Shown here: piece by piece, positions 50,055-59,180 of the stretch
How positions within the stretch are numbered: the first letter of the stretch is position 1
Layout of the letters: every line of letters starts with the position of its first letter
Assembly (NCBI RefSeq): GCF_014196525.1
Contig: NZ_JACIDX010000012.1
Coordinates: 62,001 to 126,000 of the forward strand
Direction of reading: 5' to 3'
Source: Novosphingobium sediminicola
GTDB lineage: Bacteria > Pseudomonadota > Alphaproteobacteria > Sphingomonadales > Sphingomonadaceae
DNA length: 64,000 nt
Program-made: the position numbers and the translations under genes
The notes under the pieces: generated by a model
Told to the model about the DNA's origin: nothing
Databases searched by the model: none
The model's input: only the letters and a program-made list of their open reading frames with translations

Positions 50055-50705
50055 ATGGAACAGGAAAATGCCCGAACCGCTCTGATGGCTCTTTCGACTG
50101 AACGCGGGGTCAGTCTGGCGGCATTGTCGTCGCTGATTGGACGTAATTCCAGCTATTTACAGCAGTTCGTCAAGAAAGGGAGCCCGCGTAAGCTGGAGGA
50201 GGGGGACCGGCGAAAACTGGCTCAATTCTTCGGTGTGGACGAATCGCGGTTGGGCGGAATGGAGGAAAAATCTTTTTCTCCCATAGGAAAGCCGGCGCGT
50301 CAGCATTGGGTCGATGTTCCCCGCCTTGCGCTTGACGCCTCGGCCGGGCCGGGCGCGCTGGCGGACGGTGAGCAGCCCTTTGGCGCGCTGCGTTTCTCGC
50401 AAGGCTGGCTGCGGGGCATGGGGCTGAACCCGGCAGATCTGACGACGATCGCGGTGGCCGGGGATTCTATGCATCCCGTGCTCAATGATGGCGATGAGAT
50501 TTTGGTGGACAGTTCACGCCGCGCCTTGCGCGATGGCATCCATGTGGTGCGCGTGGGGGACCATGTGCTGGTCAAGCGAATCGATATGGGGCATCCGGGG
50601 CGGGTGCGCCTGAAAAGCGACAATCCGGCCTATGATCCGATTGATCTGGCGCCCGAGGAAGTGGCCGTGATCGGCCGCGTGGTGTGGAAGGGCGGGCGGC
50701 TCTAA
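50055..50705 (+). CDS. S24-family LexA/CI-like transcriptional repressor
   Basis: 216 residues from the ATG at 50055; a TTG two codons upstream is in frame. The N terminus is an XRE-type HTH (about 8-65, SLAALSSLIGRNSSYLQQFV). The C-terminal S24 peptidase fold has S138 in AGDSMHP and K174 in VLVKRI, the self-cleavage dyad. The linker at 95-104 (DASAGPGALA) contains an Ala-Gly-like candidate cleavage region. It may respond to stress like LexA or phage CI, but no prophage genes are nearby. A hairpin overlaps its stop codon. Confidence 0.85.
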   Translation: MEQENARTALMALSTERGVSLAALSSLIGRNSSYLQQFVKKGSPRKLEEGDRRKLAQFFGVDESRLGGMEEKSFSPIGKPARQHWVDVPRLALDASAGPGALADGEQPFGALRFSQGWLRGMGLNPADLTTIAVAGDSMHPVLNDGDEILVDSSRRALRDGIHVVRVGDHVLVKRIDMGHPGRVRLKSDNPAYDPIDLAPEEVAVIGRVVWKGGRL

Positions 50706-50716
50706 AACCGCCCGCC
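50691..50716. terminator. Hairpin overlapping the repressor stop codon
   Basis: GGCGGGCGG (50691-50699) pairs with CCGCCCGCC (50708-50716). The 8-base loop contains the TAA stop. A short TCTTTT follows at about 50720. It lies between convergent genes. Confidence 0.6.
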
Positions 50717-50724
50717 AGCCTCTT

Positions 50725-51231
50725 TTACTTAGTCCACTGGGCCAGCCAGTCGGCCAGCGCCTGAGGTGTCATCGAGCGCGCATCCGACAGGGCCGTCACC
50801 GAGGTGGTGGGGTTGAGCAGCTTGTTCGTGCGCGGATCGACAATGAACAGCGCGGGCACGCCCTTGGGCCGCGTCACGCCATAGGTGGCGCCAATGTCGA
50901 GGTTCTTGGTGTAGCGGCCCACATCGACCGTCACCAATTCATAATGCTTCTTCAGCCAAGGGTTCAGGCTGGGCAGCGCCATCGTCGCGGCCAGAATGCG
51001 GCAATCGGGGCACCAGTTGCCGCCCAGATCGACGATCACCAGTTTGTGCTCCTTTTTCGCGCGGGCGATGGCGGCGGTCACGTCCTTATGCGCATCGGCC
51101 GCCTCGTCATAGGGGAGAGGCAGCGGCTGGGGCAGGGCGGCAAAGCTGGCCTCGGGCAGGCGCGGGGCGGGGGCGGCCATGGCCGGGGCGGCAACAAGCG
51201 CGGCAGCGGCGGCGGCGAGGAAGAAACGCAT
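50725..51231 (-). CDS. Exported thioredoxin-like protein
   Basis: 168 residues. An alanine-rich signal peptide (cleavage near AMAA-AP, residue 20) leads to a thioredoxin fold with the redox motif WCPDC (C74, C77) in LGGNWCPDCRIL, plus the cis-proline region KGVPALFIVD. It probably acts in the periplasm as a thiol-disulfide oxidoreductase; CPDC is unusual relative to CGPC or CPHC but occurs in this family. It is divergent from the metallo-beta-lactamase gene across a 94-base gap. Confidence 0.83.
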   Translation of the reverse strand: MRFFLAAAAAALVAAPAMAAPAPRLPEASFAALPQPLPLPYDEAADAHKDVTAAIARAKKEHKLVIVDLGGNWCPDCRILAATMALPSLNPWLKKHYELVTVDVGRYTKNLDIGATYGVTRPKGVPALFIVDPRTNKLLNPTTSVTALSDARSMTPQALADWLAQWTK

Positions 51232-51325
51232 CGGGTAATCCTTACTAAGTAGATAGAGTATATATAGCGATCCCTGCTGCTATCTCTACTGGCCATCGCG
51301 CGAGGCTGGCACTAGGATTTCCGTC

Positions 51326-52012
51326 ATGGCTGAAAGCAAACCTACTGACACGCGTGCAAGCGGGGAACCGCCGCTGCGCATCCATCTCATCCCTGTCACT
51401 GCGTTCCAGCAGAATTGCTCGCTGGTGTGGTGTACGAAAACCATGCGCGGTGCGCTGATCGATCCGGGCGGCGATCTGGACAAATTGAAGGCCGAAGTCG
51501 CGGCGCGCGGCGTGACGCTGGAAAAGCTGCTGGTGACGCATGGGCATATGGATCACTGCGGGCTGGCGGGCGTGTTGGCGCAGGATCTGGGCCTGCCCAT
51601 CGAAGGGCCGCATGAGGATGACCGCTTCTGGATCGAGGGGCTGGACAATCCCAATATGCGCATGGGGATTGCTGGCCAGAGTTTCGAGCCGGACCGCTGG
51701 CTGGTCGATGGCGATACGGTGAGCGTGGGCGAACTGGTGTTTCAGGTGATCCACTGTCCGGGCCATACGCCGGGCCATGTGGTGTTCTTCCATGAACCGT
51801 CGCGTCTGGCGATCGTGGGCGATGTCTTGTTTCAGGGCAGCATCGGGCGCACTGATTTCCCCAAGGGCAATCATCAGCAACTGATCGATTCGATTACCAA
51901 AAAGCTGTGGCCCCTGGGCAAGGACATCACATTCGTCCCCGGCCATGGGCCATGCAGCACATTTGGCCATGAGATGCTGACCAACCCGTTTGTGGGCAGC
52001 ATCTATGGATAA
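51326..52012 (+). CDS. Metallo-beta-lactamase-fold hydrolase, glyoxalase II-like
   Basis: 228 residues. The metal-binding motif is THGHMDH (H72, H74, D76, H77), followed by HCPGHTPGHV, GDVLFQGSIGRTDFP and FVPGHGP. This is the YcbL/type IV glyoxalase II-like group that hydrolyses S-lactoylglutathione or related thioesters. It is cytoplasmic and has no signal peptide. Single gene. Confidence 0.88.
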   Translation: MAESKPTDTRASGEPPLRIHLIPVTAFQQNCSLVWCTKTMRGALIDPGGDLDKLKAEVAARGVTLEKLLVTHGHMDHCGLAGVLAQDLGLPIEGPHEDDRFWIEGLDNPNMRMGIAGQSFEPDRWLVDGDTVSVGELVFQVIHCPGHTPGHVVFFHEPSRLAIVGDVLFQGSIGRTDFPKGNHQQLIDSITKKLWPLGKDITFVPGHGPCSTFGHEMLTNPFVGSIYG

Positions 52013-52040
52013 CATCGTTTAATTGTGGGCGGGCGGCGGT

Positions 52041-52454
52041 TCAGATCACGCGAACCGCCGTCAGCACCGCCACCACGGCAAGGGCCAGTTGCACCAGATA
52101 GGCGCTGGCCGTGCCGAAGGGGCGGCCGGGCTTGAAATTTCCGTCCATGCCAAAGGCGTGCATCACGCGCCCGCCCATGAACACTGCGCCCGCCACCGGC
52201 AGCCACCAGCCGCCCTTGCCCGCCAGTTCGACCACCGCGACGAGAATCAGGGTGATGGGCGTATTCTCGATAAAGTTCGATTGGGCCCGCATCCGGGCAT
52301 AGATCAGCGGGTCATTACCATCACCCATTTCCACCTTTCGCGCGATGCGCAGCCGCCCGATGCGCACGCCAAGCCAGAAATTGATAACGGCCGCCGCCGC
52401 GCAAAGGCACAGAGTTGTGGGCAAAAGCACGGGTGTAAGGCCCAGCAGGTTCAT
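52041..52454 (-). CDS. MAPEG-family membrane protein
   Basis: 137 residues from the ATG at 52454, which has AGGGAG eight bases upstream. About four hydrophobic helices surround the MAPEG signature region NFIENTPITLILVAVVEL and GRVMHAFGM. Relatives include microsomal glutathione transferases, but the bacterial YecN-like group has no assigned reaction. Inner membrane. Convergent with the preceding hydrolase gene. Confidence 0.82.
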   Translation of the reverse strand: MNLLGLTPVLLPTTLCLCAAAAVINFWLGVRIGRLRIARKVEMGDGNDPLIYARMRAQSNFIENTPITLILVAVVELAGKGGWWLPVAGAVFMGGRVMHAFGMDGNFKPGRPFGTASAYLVQLALAVVAVLTAVRVI

Positions 52455-52615
52455 ATTTGTAACTCCCTTGCGATCTTTCATGGGCGCCATAGCCATCAGC
52501 GACTTGCAACGCACGAGAAATCCGGTATAGGCGCCGCTTCGCATCCGCCTATGCGGCAACGCATGTCTGGCGGCTTTTGTCGTCTAATTCGTATTTTTCA
52601 GGAATAGGTGCCGAA

Positions 52616-52795
52616 ATGGCTGTCCCTAAGAGAAAAACTTCCCCCAGCCGTCGCGGCATGCGTCGCAGCCATGATGCGCTGAAGGTCGAAGCTTTCCACG
52701 AGTGCTCGAACTGCGGCGAACTGAAGCGCCCGCACAACCTCTGCCCGTCTTGCGGCCATTACAATGGTCGTGAGATCATCGCAGTCGGTCTTTGA
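52616..52795 (+). CDS. rpmF: 50S ribosomal protein L32
   Basis: 59 residues. The opening [19 protein letters not shown] is diagnostic, and this is the zinc-binding form with C30, C33, C43 and C46 (CSNC, CPSC). It is the first gene of the rpmF-plsX-fabH-ihfA-merR run, an order widely conserved in proteobacteria that joins translation to lipid synthesis. A 7-bp hairpin lies in the gap before plsX. Confidence 0.97.
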   Translation: MAVPKRKTSPSRRGMRRSHDALKVEAFHECSNCGELKRPHNLCPSCGHYNGREIIAVGL

Positions 52796-52800
52796 TGTCC

Positions 52801-52818
52801 GGCCCCCGGTTGGGGGCC
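52801..52818 (+). promoter_or_regulatory. Hairpin between rpmF and plsX
   Basis: GGCCCCC (52801-52807) and GGGGGCC (52812-52818) form a perfect stem with loop GGTT. No T-tract follows, so it is more likely a processing or stability element than a terminator. Confidence 0.5.
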
Positions 52819-52838
52819 TGTGAAGGGGTAGTTGCATC

Positions 52839-53909
52839 ATGAATTTTCCGCGTATCGCAATCGACGCGATGGGCGGGGATGAAGGTGTGCAGGTCATGGT
52901 CGCTGGTGCGGCCTTGGCGGCGGACCGTTATCCGCAGGTGCGCTTCCTCCTCGTGGGTGACCAATCGAGGATTGAGCGGACGCTGGATCGACATTCGGCC
53001 CTGCGTCCGCTGGTAGAGATCCTCCACGCTGATGATGTCATCAGTGGGGAGGAAAAGCCAAGTCAGGCTCTGCGCCGCGCGCGAACCACATCGATGGGCA
53101 TGGCTATCCATGCCGTTAAGAATGGTTCGGCAGGCGCGGCCCTGAGCGCCGGCAATACCGGCGCGCTCATGGCCATCTCCAAGCTGGCCCTGCGCACGAT
53201 ACCCGGCATTGACCGTCCGGCTCTGGCCGCGATCATGCCCACGCTTCAGCCCAGCGACGTTGTGATGCTCGATCTGGGCGCCAACACGGAATGCGACGCG
53301 CGCAATCTGGTGCAATTCGCGATCATGGGCGCTGCCTATGCGCGGATCGTGAACAGCCAGCCCGAGCCGCGTGTGCGCCTGCTGAACATCGGCACCGAAG
53401 ACAATAAGGGCACCGAGGAATTGCGCGATGCCGCCGCTTTGCTCAAGGAGCGGGCCGGTGATCTCTCGATGGTCTTTGATGGCTTTACCGAGGCGGACAA
53501 GATCTGTCGCGGCGAGGTCGATGTCGTTGTAACCGATGGCTTTTCCGGTAATATCGCGCTTAAGGCGATTGAAGGCACCGCCCGTTTTGTGGGTGATCTG
53601 CTGCGCCGCTCTTTCTCGTCCTCGCTGCGTTCGAAGATCGGCTTTCTGATCTCACGCCCTGCGACCGACCTGCTCAAACATCATCTCGACCCCAATAATC
53701 ATAATGGCGCCGTGTTTCTCGGCCTGAACGGGGTCGTTGTCAAAAGCCATGGCAGCGCGAATGCGCTGGGGGTGGCGAATGCGGTTGGGGTAACCCAACG
53801 GCTGCTGGAGGAAAATCTGACCGAACGGATCAAGGCTGACCTGGCAAGGCTCGGCACCGAAACGCTGCGCGCTCCTCACAAGGTTACGGCCGAGGCTGGG
53901 CAGGGATGA
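52839..53909 (+). CDS. plsX: Phosphate acyltransferase PlsX
   Basis: 356 residues. The opening [22 protein letters not shown] in outline, [31 protein letters not shown] and [19 protein letters not shown] are family motifs. It makes acyl-phosphate from acyl-ACP, the first step of phospholipid synthesis via PlsY. Its stop overlaps the fabH start by four bases. Confidence 0.95.
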   Translation: MNFPRIAIDAMGGDEGVQVMVAGAALAADRYPQVRFLLVGDQSRIERTLDRHSALRPLVEILHADDVISGEEKPSQALRRARTTSMGMAIHAVKNGSAGAALSAGNTGALMAISKLALRTIPGIDRPALAAIMPTLQPSDVVMLDLGANTECDARNLVQFAIMGAAYARIVNSQPEPRVRLLNIGTEDNKGTEELRDAAALLKERAGDLSMVFDGFTEADKICRGEVDVVVTDGFSGNIALKAIEGTARFVGDLLRRSFSSSLRSKIGFLISRPATDLLKHHLDPNNHNGAVFLGLNGVVVKSHGSANALGVANAVGVTQRLLEENLTERIKADLARLGTETLRAPHKVTAEAGQG

Positions 53910-54877
53910 CGCGGCGTTCGGTTCTGATCGGTACGGGCAGCGCGCTGCCCACGCGGGTTGTTCCCAATGCGGAACTGGCCGAAAAGGTTGATACCAGCGA
54001 CGAATGGATCGTCGAGCGCACCGGTATCCGTCAACGCTATCTGGCGGGCGAGGGGGAAACGACCTCTTCGCTGGCCACGGCCGCGGCCCGGCAGGCACTT
54101 GAGGCTGCGGGCGTCGATGGCAAGGACGTTGACCTCATCATTCTGGCCACGGCGACCCCGGACCAGACCTTTCCGGCGACGGCCACGATCGTGCAGCATG
54201 CGATTGGCGCCAATGGCGGAATCGCCTTTGACGTGGCGGCGGTCTGCTCGGGCTTCCTTTATGCGATGGGCGTGGCCGATTCGATGCTGCGCTGTGGTCA
54301 GGCGCGTCGCGCGCTGGTGATCGGTGCGGAAACTTTCAGCCGCATCCTCGATTGGGAGGACCGCACGACCTGCGTTCTGTTCGGCGACGGCGCGGGCGCG
54401 GTGGTGTTGGAGGCGCGCGAAAGCGAGGACGCCAATGCTCCGGGCATTCTGGCGACCAAGCTTCATGCCGATGGCGCGCACAACCAGTTGCTCTTTGTCG
54501 ATGGCGGCGTTTCGACCACCGGGGACGTGGGCAAGCTGCGGATGAAGGGGCGCGAAGTGTTCCGTCATGCCGTGGTCAATCTGGCCACTGTGCTTGGCGA
54601 AGTGCTTGAAGAAGCAGGGTTTAAGTCGGAAGATATCGACTGGCTGGTGCCGCATCAGGCCAATGCCCGCATCCTTGAGGCCACCGCCAAGAAGCTCCAC
54701 ATGCCTTCGGAAAAGGTCGTGGTGACGGTGCAGGATCATGCCAATACTTCGGCTGCATCGGTGCCTTTGGCGCTGGATTGCGCGATCCGCGATGGCCGGA
54801 TCAAGCCGGGCCAGCTGGTCATGCTTGAGGCTATGGGCGGCGGATTTACATGGGGCGCAAGCCTGATCCGCATCTAA
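53906..54877 (+). CDS. fabH: Beta-ketoacyl-ACP synthase III
   Basis: 323 residues. The catalytic triad is C114 (AAVCSGF), H250 ([10 protein letters not shown]) and N280 ([12 protein letters not shown]), all intact. [15 protein letters not shown] and [11 protein letters not shown] are also conserved. It starts fatty acid synthesis by condensing acetyl-CoA with malonyl-ACP. It is coupled to plsX. Confidence 0.96.
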   Translation: MTRRSVLIGTGSALPTRVVPNAELAEKVDTSDEWIVERTGIRQRYLAGEGETTSSLATAAARQALEAAGVDGKDVDLIILATATPDQTFPATATIVQHAIGANGGIAFDVAAVCSGFLYAMGVADSMLRCGQARRALVIGAETFSRILDWEDRTTCVLFGDGAGAVVLEARESEDANAPGILATKLHADGAHNQLLFVDGGVSTTGDVGKLRMKGREVFRHAVVNLATVLGEVLEEAGFKSEDIDWLVPHQANARILEATAKKLHMPSEKVVVTVQDHANTSAASVPLALDCAIRDGRIKPGQLVMLEAMGGGFTWGASLIRI

Positions 54878-54904
54878 ACCCTTTCTTTCGGATTTGCTTA
54901 TATT

Positions 54905-54981
54905 GCGTCGAAATCGACGCGGGATAGCATTGTATTGCCCGCGATATTTGCTATCTTGTGGGGCGAGGGGTGCCCACAAGA
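54905..54981. promoter_or_regulatory. Three successive inverted repeats upstream of ihfA
   Basis: IR1: GCGTCGA (54905-54911) and TCGACGC (54914-54920). IR2: GATAGCA (54923-54929) and TGCTATC (54949-54955). IR3: TCTTGTGGG (54954-54962) and CCCACAAGA (54973-54981). All are perfect. A possible promoter, TTGTAT (54930-54935) and TATCTT (54952-54957) with a 16-base spacer, coincides with IR2, which would put IR3 in the leader RNA close to the ribosome-binding site. Confidence 0.55.
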
Positions 54982-55001
54982 GGCCTTTGGAGGGGATAAT
55001 A

Positions 55002-55295
55002 GTGCGATCTATGTCTACGCTGACAAGAGCTGATCTGGCCGAAGCCATCAACCGCAAACTGGGCCTGTCGCGGGCCGATTCCCTCAACATGGTGGAATCG
55101 ATTCTCGATCTGGTCTCAGACTCCCTTGCCGAGGGCGAGAACGTCAAGATCTCGGGCTTTGGCACCTTCCTGCTGCGCGACAAGAGCGAGCGCGTGGGCC
55201 GCAATCCCAAAACCGGTGTCGAAGTGCCGATCACGCCTCGCCGCGTGCTGACCTTCCGCGCCAGCCAGATGCTGAAGGACCGCGTCGCGGGTTAA
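55002..55295 (+). CDS. ihfA: Integration host factor alpha subunit
   Basis: 97 residues from GTG at 55002, preferred over the ATG at 55011 because GGAGGG lies seven or so bases upstream of the GTG but about fifteen from the [46 protein letters not shown] in outline and [14 protein letters not shown] are diagnostic of the HU/IHF fold with the DNA-intercalating proline. It bends DNA as a heterodimer with IhfB. It is followed by a MerR gene 36 bases on. Confidence 0.93.
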   Translation: MRSMSTLTRADLAEAINRKLGLSRADSLNMVESILDLVSDSLAEGENVKISGFGTFLLRDKSERVGRNPKTGVEVPITPRRVLTFRASQMLKDRVAG

Positions 55296-55331
55296 TCCGC
55301 GCGCGATCTGTAACAGGCAAGTGTGGCTGGC

Positions 55332-55679
55332 ATGACGGAAAAAGCACCTGAGGCATTCCGCACCATTGGCGAAGTGTCCAAGGAACTGTCTATCCAGCCC
55401 CACGTGCTGCGCTATTGGGAAGAGCAATTCCCGATGTTGCGCCCGGTGAAGCGTGCCGGGGGGCGCCGCCTGTACCGGCCCGAAGATGTCGAATTGCTGC
55501 GCACCATCGACCGTCTGGTCCACCGCGAGGGGTTTACTCTGCGCGGAGCCAAGAAGTGGCTGCAATCGCGCGATAAGGTTGAACTGACGCCGGAACCCGA
55601 TTCGCAACGCTCCGGTGATCCGCAATTGCTGGATGATCTGATCGCCCTGCGCGCGCAACTGGCCCGCGCGCTGGCGTAA
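55332..55679 (+). CDS. MerR-family transcriptional regulator
   Basis: 115 residues from the ATG at 55332; a GTG three codons earlier is possible. The winged HTH of MerR proteins is clear: [28 protein letters not shown], then [14 protein letters not shown]. The C-terminal part is short and lacks cysteines, so it is not a metal sensor of the MerR/CueR kind. This gene behind ihfA is a conserved alphaproteobacterial arrangement with unknown targets. Confidence 0.85.
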   Translation: MTEKAPEAFRTIGEVSKELSIQPHVLRYWEEQFPMLRPVKRAGGRRLYRPEDVELLRTIDRLVHREGFTLRGAKKWLQSRDKVELTPEPDSQRSGDPQLLDDLIALRAQLARALA

Positions 55680-55683
55680 AAGC

Positions 55684-56244
55684 TTAAAGCCTCTCCGGCC
55701 CCAACGCCGGATCGAGATCGCGCGGCCGCATCAGGTGAACCAGCCGCGCCTGTCCTTCCTCAATGTCTTTCCAGCTTGCTGCATCCACCTCCATCACTGC
55801 AAAGGCGGCGGTGGGGAATTTTTGCTCGACCACGTCGCGCAGAGGAGACGAACCATCATCGGGCACGAGGTCGAAGATCAGATCCTCCAACCCCGGATTA
55901 TGGCCGACCAACAGCACCGATTCCACGCTGTCATCCTGATCGCGCAGCACATCAAGCAGCGAGGCCGAGGAGGCCAGATAAATCCGCCGGTCCCAATTCA
56001 CCGGCAGCGCATGGCCATAACCGGCCCCCTGCGCGCCAAGCTCAATGGTTTCGGCCGCGCGCACTGCGGGTGAGGCCAGAATGCGATCCCAGCGCAGGCC
56101 TCGCTGCGCGCAATATTCGTCAATATGCTTGCCCATCAACGGCGCGCCCTTGCGCCCGCGTTCGTTCAATGGGCGGTCGAAATCGCGCGCGCGCGCATCG
56201 CCCCAATCGGATTTGGCGTGACGCAACAGGCCCAGCGTTTTCAT
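55684..56244 (-). CDS. Phosphohistidine phosphatase SixA-like
   Basis: 186 residues, histidine phosphatase superfamily. The active-site motif is LLRHAKS (R8, H9), and the second histidine is in LLVGHNPGLEDL. SDWGDARARDFDRPLNERG and ILASPAVRAAET are typical of SixA. In enterobacteria SixA dephosphorylates phosphohistidine on a nitrogen-PTS protein, which may be relevant to the PTS cluster at 2-7 kb. It ends four bases from the convergent merR gene. Confidence 0.87.
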   Translation of the reverse strand: MKTLGLLRHAKSDWGDARARDFDRPLNERGRKGAPLMGKHIDEYCAQRGLRWDRILASPAVRAAETIELGAQGAGYGHALPVNWDRRIYLASSASLLDVLRDQDDSVESVLLVGHNPGLEDLIFDLVPDDGSSPLRDVVEQKFPTAAFAVMEVDAASWKDIEEGQARLVHLMRPRDLDPALGPERL

Positions 56245-56250
56245 ATGTGT

Positions 56251-59034
56251 TCAACCAAATTGACGGCCATCCGGGCTTTGGGCCGGAGACTCGGACTGCG
56301 GAGAAGAAGCATCGCCTGAAGCATGGGCGCGCAGCCTTTGTAAAGCCTCAGATAGCGTGCAGCGCACAACCGGCGTTCCGGCGGGAAAGGCGGTCAGCAG
56401 GCGCGAGGGGAAGGCGGCGGACAGAACCACGAAATGCCCCCGGTCGCCGCGCCCTCGGATCAACCGGCCAAAGGCCTGCGCCAGGCGGGCGCGGATGATG
56501 CGGTCATCATGCGCCTGACCGCCCTGCGGATGGGCGAGACGCCGCGCGCGGTGCAGGATCGAGGGCTTGGGCCAAGGCACCTGCTCCATGATGACCAGCC
56601 GCAAAGAATCTCCCGGCACATCGACCCCGTCGCGCAAGGCATCGGTGCCCAGCAAAGACGCATGGGGATCATCGCGGAAAATATCGACCAGCGTGCCGGT
56701 ATCAATCGGATCGACATGTTGGGCATAGAGCGGTAGGCCATTGCGCGCCATGCGGTCGGCAATCCGCCCATGCACCGCGCGCAGCCGCCGGATCGCGGTG
56801 AACAGGCCCAGCGCGCCGCCGCCGCTCGCCTCAATCAACTGCCCATAAGCCCCGGCCAGCGCCGGAATATCACCGCGCGGAATGTCGGTGACGATCAGCA
56901 CCTCGGCCTGATTGGCATAGTCAAAGGGGCTTTCAAAGGCGGCCACTTCGGGCGCCACCTCGATATGCGGCGCGCCCGAACGCGCCACGGCGCCCTCCCA
57001 GCTTTGATCCCAATCTGCGTCCCCGGCCCGGTCGCGCAGCGTCGCGCTGGTCATCATCACCCCATGCGCGCCGTTCAGCACCGTGGCGGCAAAGGGCTGC
57101 ATCGGATCGACCCAGCGGCGATGGAGCCCCATGTCATATTCGCGCCCATCGGCCCGGTCCACCGCCAGCCAGTCAACAAAGCCCGGATCGACCGGCCCCG
57201 ACAGTCGCGCCAGCAAAGCCTCCCAAGCGGCGATCAGATCGACCCGCCATGTCAGGGATGAGCGCGCACCCTCGATCCGCGCGCGGCCTTGGCCATCCAG
57301 CCAGTCGGGCGGCTCGTCCATGATCGCCTCCAGTCGCAACCCCAACTGGATCAACGGTTTGCGCAGCCGAGCCAAAGCCTCGCCGGCCGCCAGCGCCGCC
57401 TCGATAAACGGGCCATCCAAGGAGGCCGCTTCGGTCTCCACGCCATAGCCCGCCTCCTGCCCGCCGCTCTCGTCGCGGGCAAAGGTCGTGGCGCGCACGG
57501 CGGCCAGCAATTGCTCGATTTCGCCGCTCGGCTCGCCCTCTACCACGCGTTGCAGCCAGCCATCGCCGGGCAGCGCCTCGGCCGCCTCACGCGCGGCGGC
57601 GATGGCGCGGGCGCCTGCTTCATCATAGCTGGCCACATCAGCAAGGCGGGCGGACAGGCCCCTGCGGCGGCCTTTCGATCCCTTTTCGGGCCCGATCACC
57701 CAGCGGCGCAATTCGATGGCCTCCGCGCCGGTCAGGTCGGCGGAAAAGGTGCTGTCGGCGGCCTCGAATACATGGTGGCCTTCGTCAAAGACGATGCGGG
57801 TGGGGCGCAGGGCGACATCCTTGCCCCGCGCGGCATTGACCATCACCAGCGCATGGTTGGCGATCACCAGATCGGCCTCGGCGCTGGCGCGTGCGGAGCG
57901 TTCGATGAAACATTTGCGGTAATGCGGGCAGCCAGCATAAACGCATTCGCCGCGCCGGTCGGTCAGCGAGGTGATCCCCCGTTGGCGGAACAAAGTCCCC
58001 AGCCAGCCCGGCAGATCGCCCCCGATCATATCCCCATCCTGCGTATAGGCGGCCCAGCGTGCGACCAGTTGCGCCAGGATCGCCGCCCGCCCGCCAAATC
58101 CGCCTTGCAGCGCATCCTCAAGGTTGAGCAGGCACAGGTAGTTCTCACGCCCTTTACGCACCACCACGCGGTTGGAATCGCCCCACACGCGCCGCGCCTC
58201 TCGCCGCAATTGGCGTTGCAGCGCCTTGGTATAGGTCGAGACCCAGACCGTCCCGCCGCTGGCATGGGCCCAGAGCGAGGCGGGGGCCAGATAGCCCAAA
58301 GTCTTGCCCGTGCCCGTGCCCGCTTCGGCCAGCAGCATGTGGGGCGCGCCGCGCGCGGTGCGGGGGGCGAAGATATGGGCGGCGCGGGCGGCATAATCCT
58401 GCTGGCCCTGACGCGCCTCGCTGCCATGGCCGGTGATATGGTCCAATTGGCCCAGCACATCGGCCTGCAGCAGATCGACCTGTGCGGGCTGGGGGCGCTC
58501 GGCGGTTTCCTCCCATTCGGGCAGGCGCGAAAACAGCCAGCGTTCGGCCCGCGCCGGTTTCTCAATCGCAGTGGCCAACACCGGCGCCCATGACCAGCGC
58601 AATTTGGCCAGCCCCTGCAACGCGGTCCATGCCCCTTCGCGCTCGGCCCAGTCGGGCGCGCCGCAATGGGCCAGCAGCGCGGCGGCGGCTTGTTGCAGCA
58701 GCAGCGGCACATCGGCATCGCCCGTCGGCTGTGCCAAACCCAGCGCTTGGGCCAGCCCCTTGGGTGTGGGCACGACAAAGCACGCAGGATGCACAAAGGC
58801 ATAGAGTTCAAGCAGATCCAGCCCCGACAGATCGGGATAGCCCAGCCGACTGGCCACCAGCGGCGCGTTGAGGATCAGCAGCGGCGTATCGGCGGCGGTG
58901 ACAATCGCCTCGCCCTTGCCCACCGCATTGGTGGCGCAGCCGCGCATACGCAGCCAGCAGCCGCTGTGATTGGCATGCAGAGCGGGCAGGTCCAGCGCGG
59001 CGGGCGGCGCATAAGGGGCGGGGGCGTCATCCAT
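56251..59034 (-). CDS. ATP-dependent DNA helicase, DinG/XPD type
   Basis: 927 residues. After a roughly 230-residue N-terminal region without a recognised nuclease motif, Walker A EAGTGTGKT (237-245) and the DEGH box (417-420) mark a superfamily 2 helicase. C301, C364, C369 and C375 are placed to bind the 4Fe-4S cluster of the XPD group. The C-terminal motif VI is QAFGRLIRGRGDRG. It should unwind DNA 5' to 3' during repair. It reads leftward, six bases before sixA, so the two are probably cotranscribed. Confidence 0.9.
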   Translation of the reverse strand: MDDAPAPYAPPAALDLPALHANHSGCWLRMRGCATNAVGKGEAIVTAADTPLLILNAPLVASRLGYPDLSGLDLLELYAFVHPACFVVPTPKGLAQALGLAQPTGDADVPLLLQQAAAALLAHCGAPDWAEREGAWTALQGLAKLRWSWAPVLATAIEKPARAERWLFSRLPEWEETAERPQPAQVDLLQADVLGQLDHITGHGSEARQGQQDYAARAAHIFAPRTARGAPHMLLAEAGTGTGKTLGYLAPASLWAHASGGTVWVSTYTKALQRQLRREARRVWGDSNRVVVRKGRENYLCLLNLEDALQGGFGGRAAILAQLVARWAAYTQDGDMIGGDLPGWLGTLFRQRGITSLTDRRGECVYAGCPHYRKCFIERSARASAEADLVIANHALVMVNAARGKDVALRPTRIVFDEGHHVFEAADSTFSADLTGAEAIELRRWVIGPEKGSKGRRRGLSARLADVASYDEAGARAIAAAREAAEALPGDGWLQRVVEGEPSGEIEQLLAAVRATTFARDESGGQEAGYGVETEAASLDGPFIEAALAAGEALARLRKPLIQLGLRLEAIMDEPPDWLDGQGRARIEGARSSLTWRVDLIAAWEALLARLSGPVDPGFVDWLAVDRADGREYDMGLHRRWVDPMQPFAATVLNGAHGVMMTSATLRDRAGDADWDQSWEGAVARSGAPHIEVAPEVAAFESPFDYANQAEVLIVTDIPRGDIPALAGAYGQLIEASGGGALGLFTAIRRLRAVHGRIADRMARNGLPLYAQHVDPIDTGTLVDIFRDDPHASLLGTDALRDGVDVPGDSLRLVIMEQVPWPKPSILHRARRLAHPQGGQAHDDRIIRARLAQAFGRLIRGRGDRGHFVVLSAAFPSRLLTAFPAGTPVVRCTLSEALQRLRAHASGDASSPQSESPAQSPDGRQFG

Positions 59035-59180
59035 CGCCCCGACTGATGCCGGGGCGCGGGCGGCTTGGCAATGGAGGAGCGCCCGGTTTTACCCTGTCGG
59101 GAGAACAAAATGTGTTCGAAGTTGCCGGCGGCGTTTCCCTGCTTGCCATTTTGGGCCCCTTGGGCAAAAGGCGTGGCATT

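Noticed and set aside
51251..51285. AGATAG...CTATCT inverted repeat between the thioredoxin-like and hydrolase genes
   Set aside because: Six-base arms with a 23-base spacer in an AT-rich divergent promoter region are not convincing as an operator.
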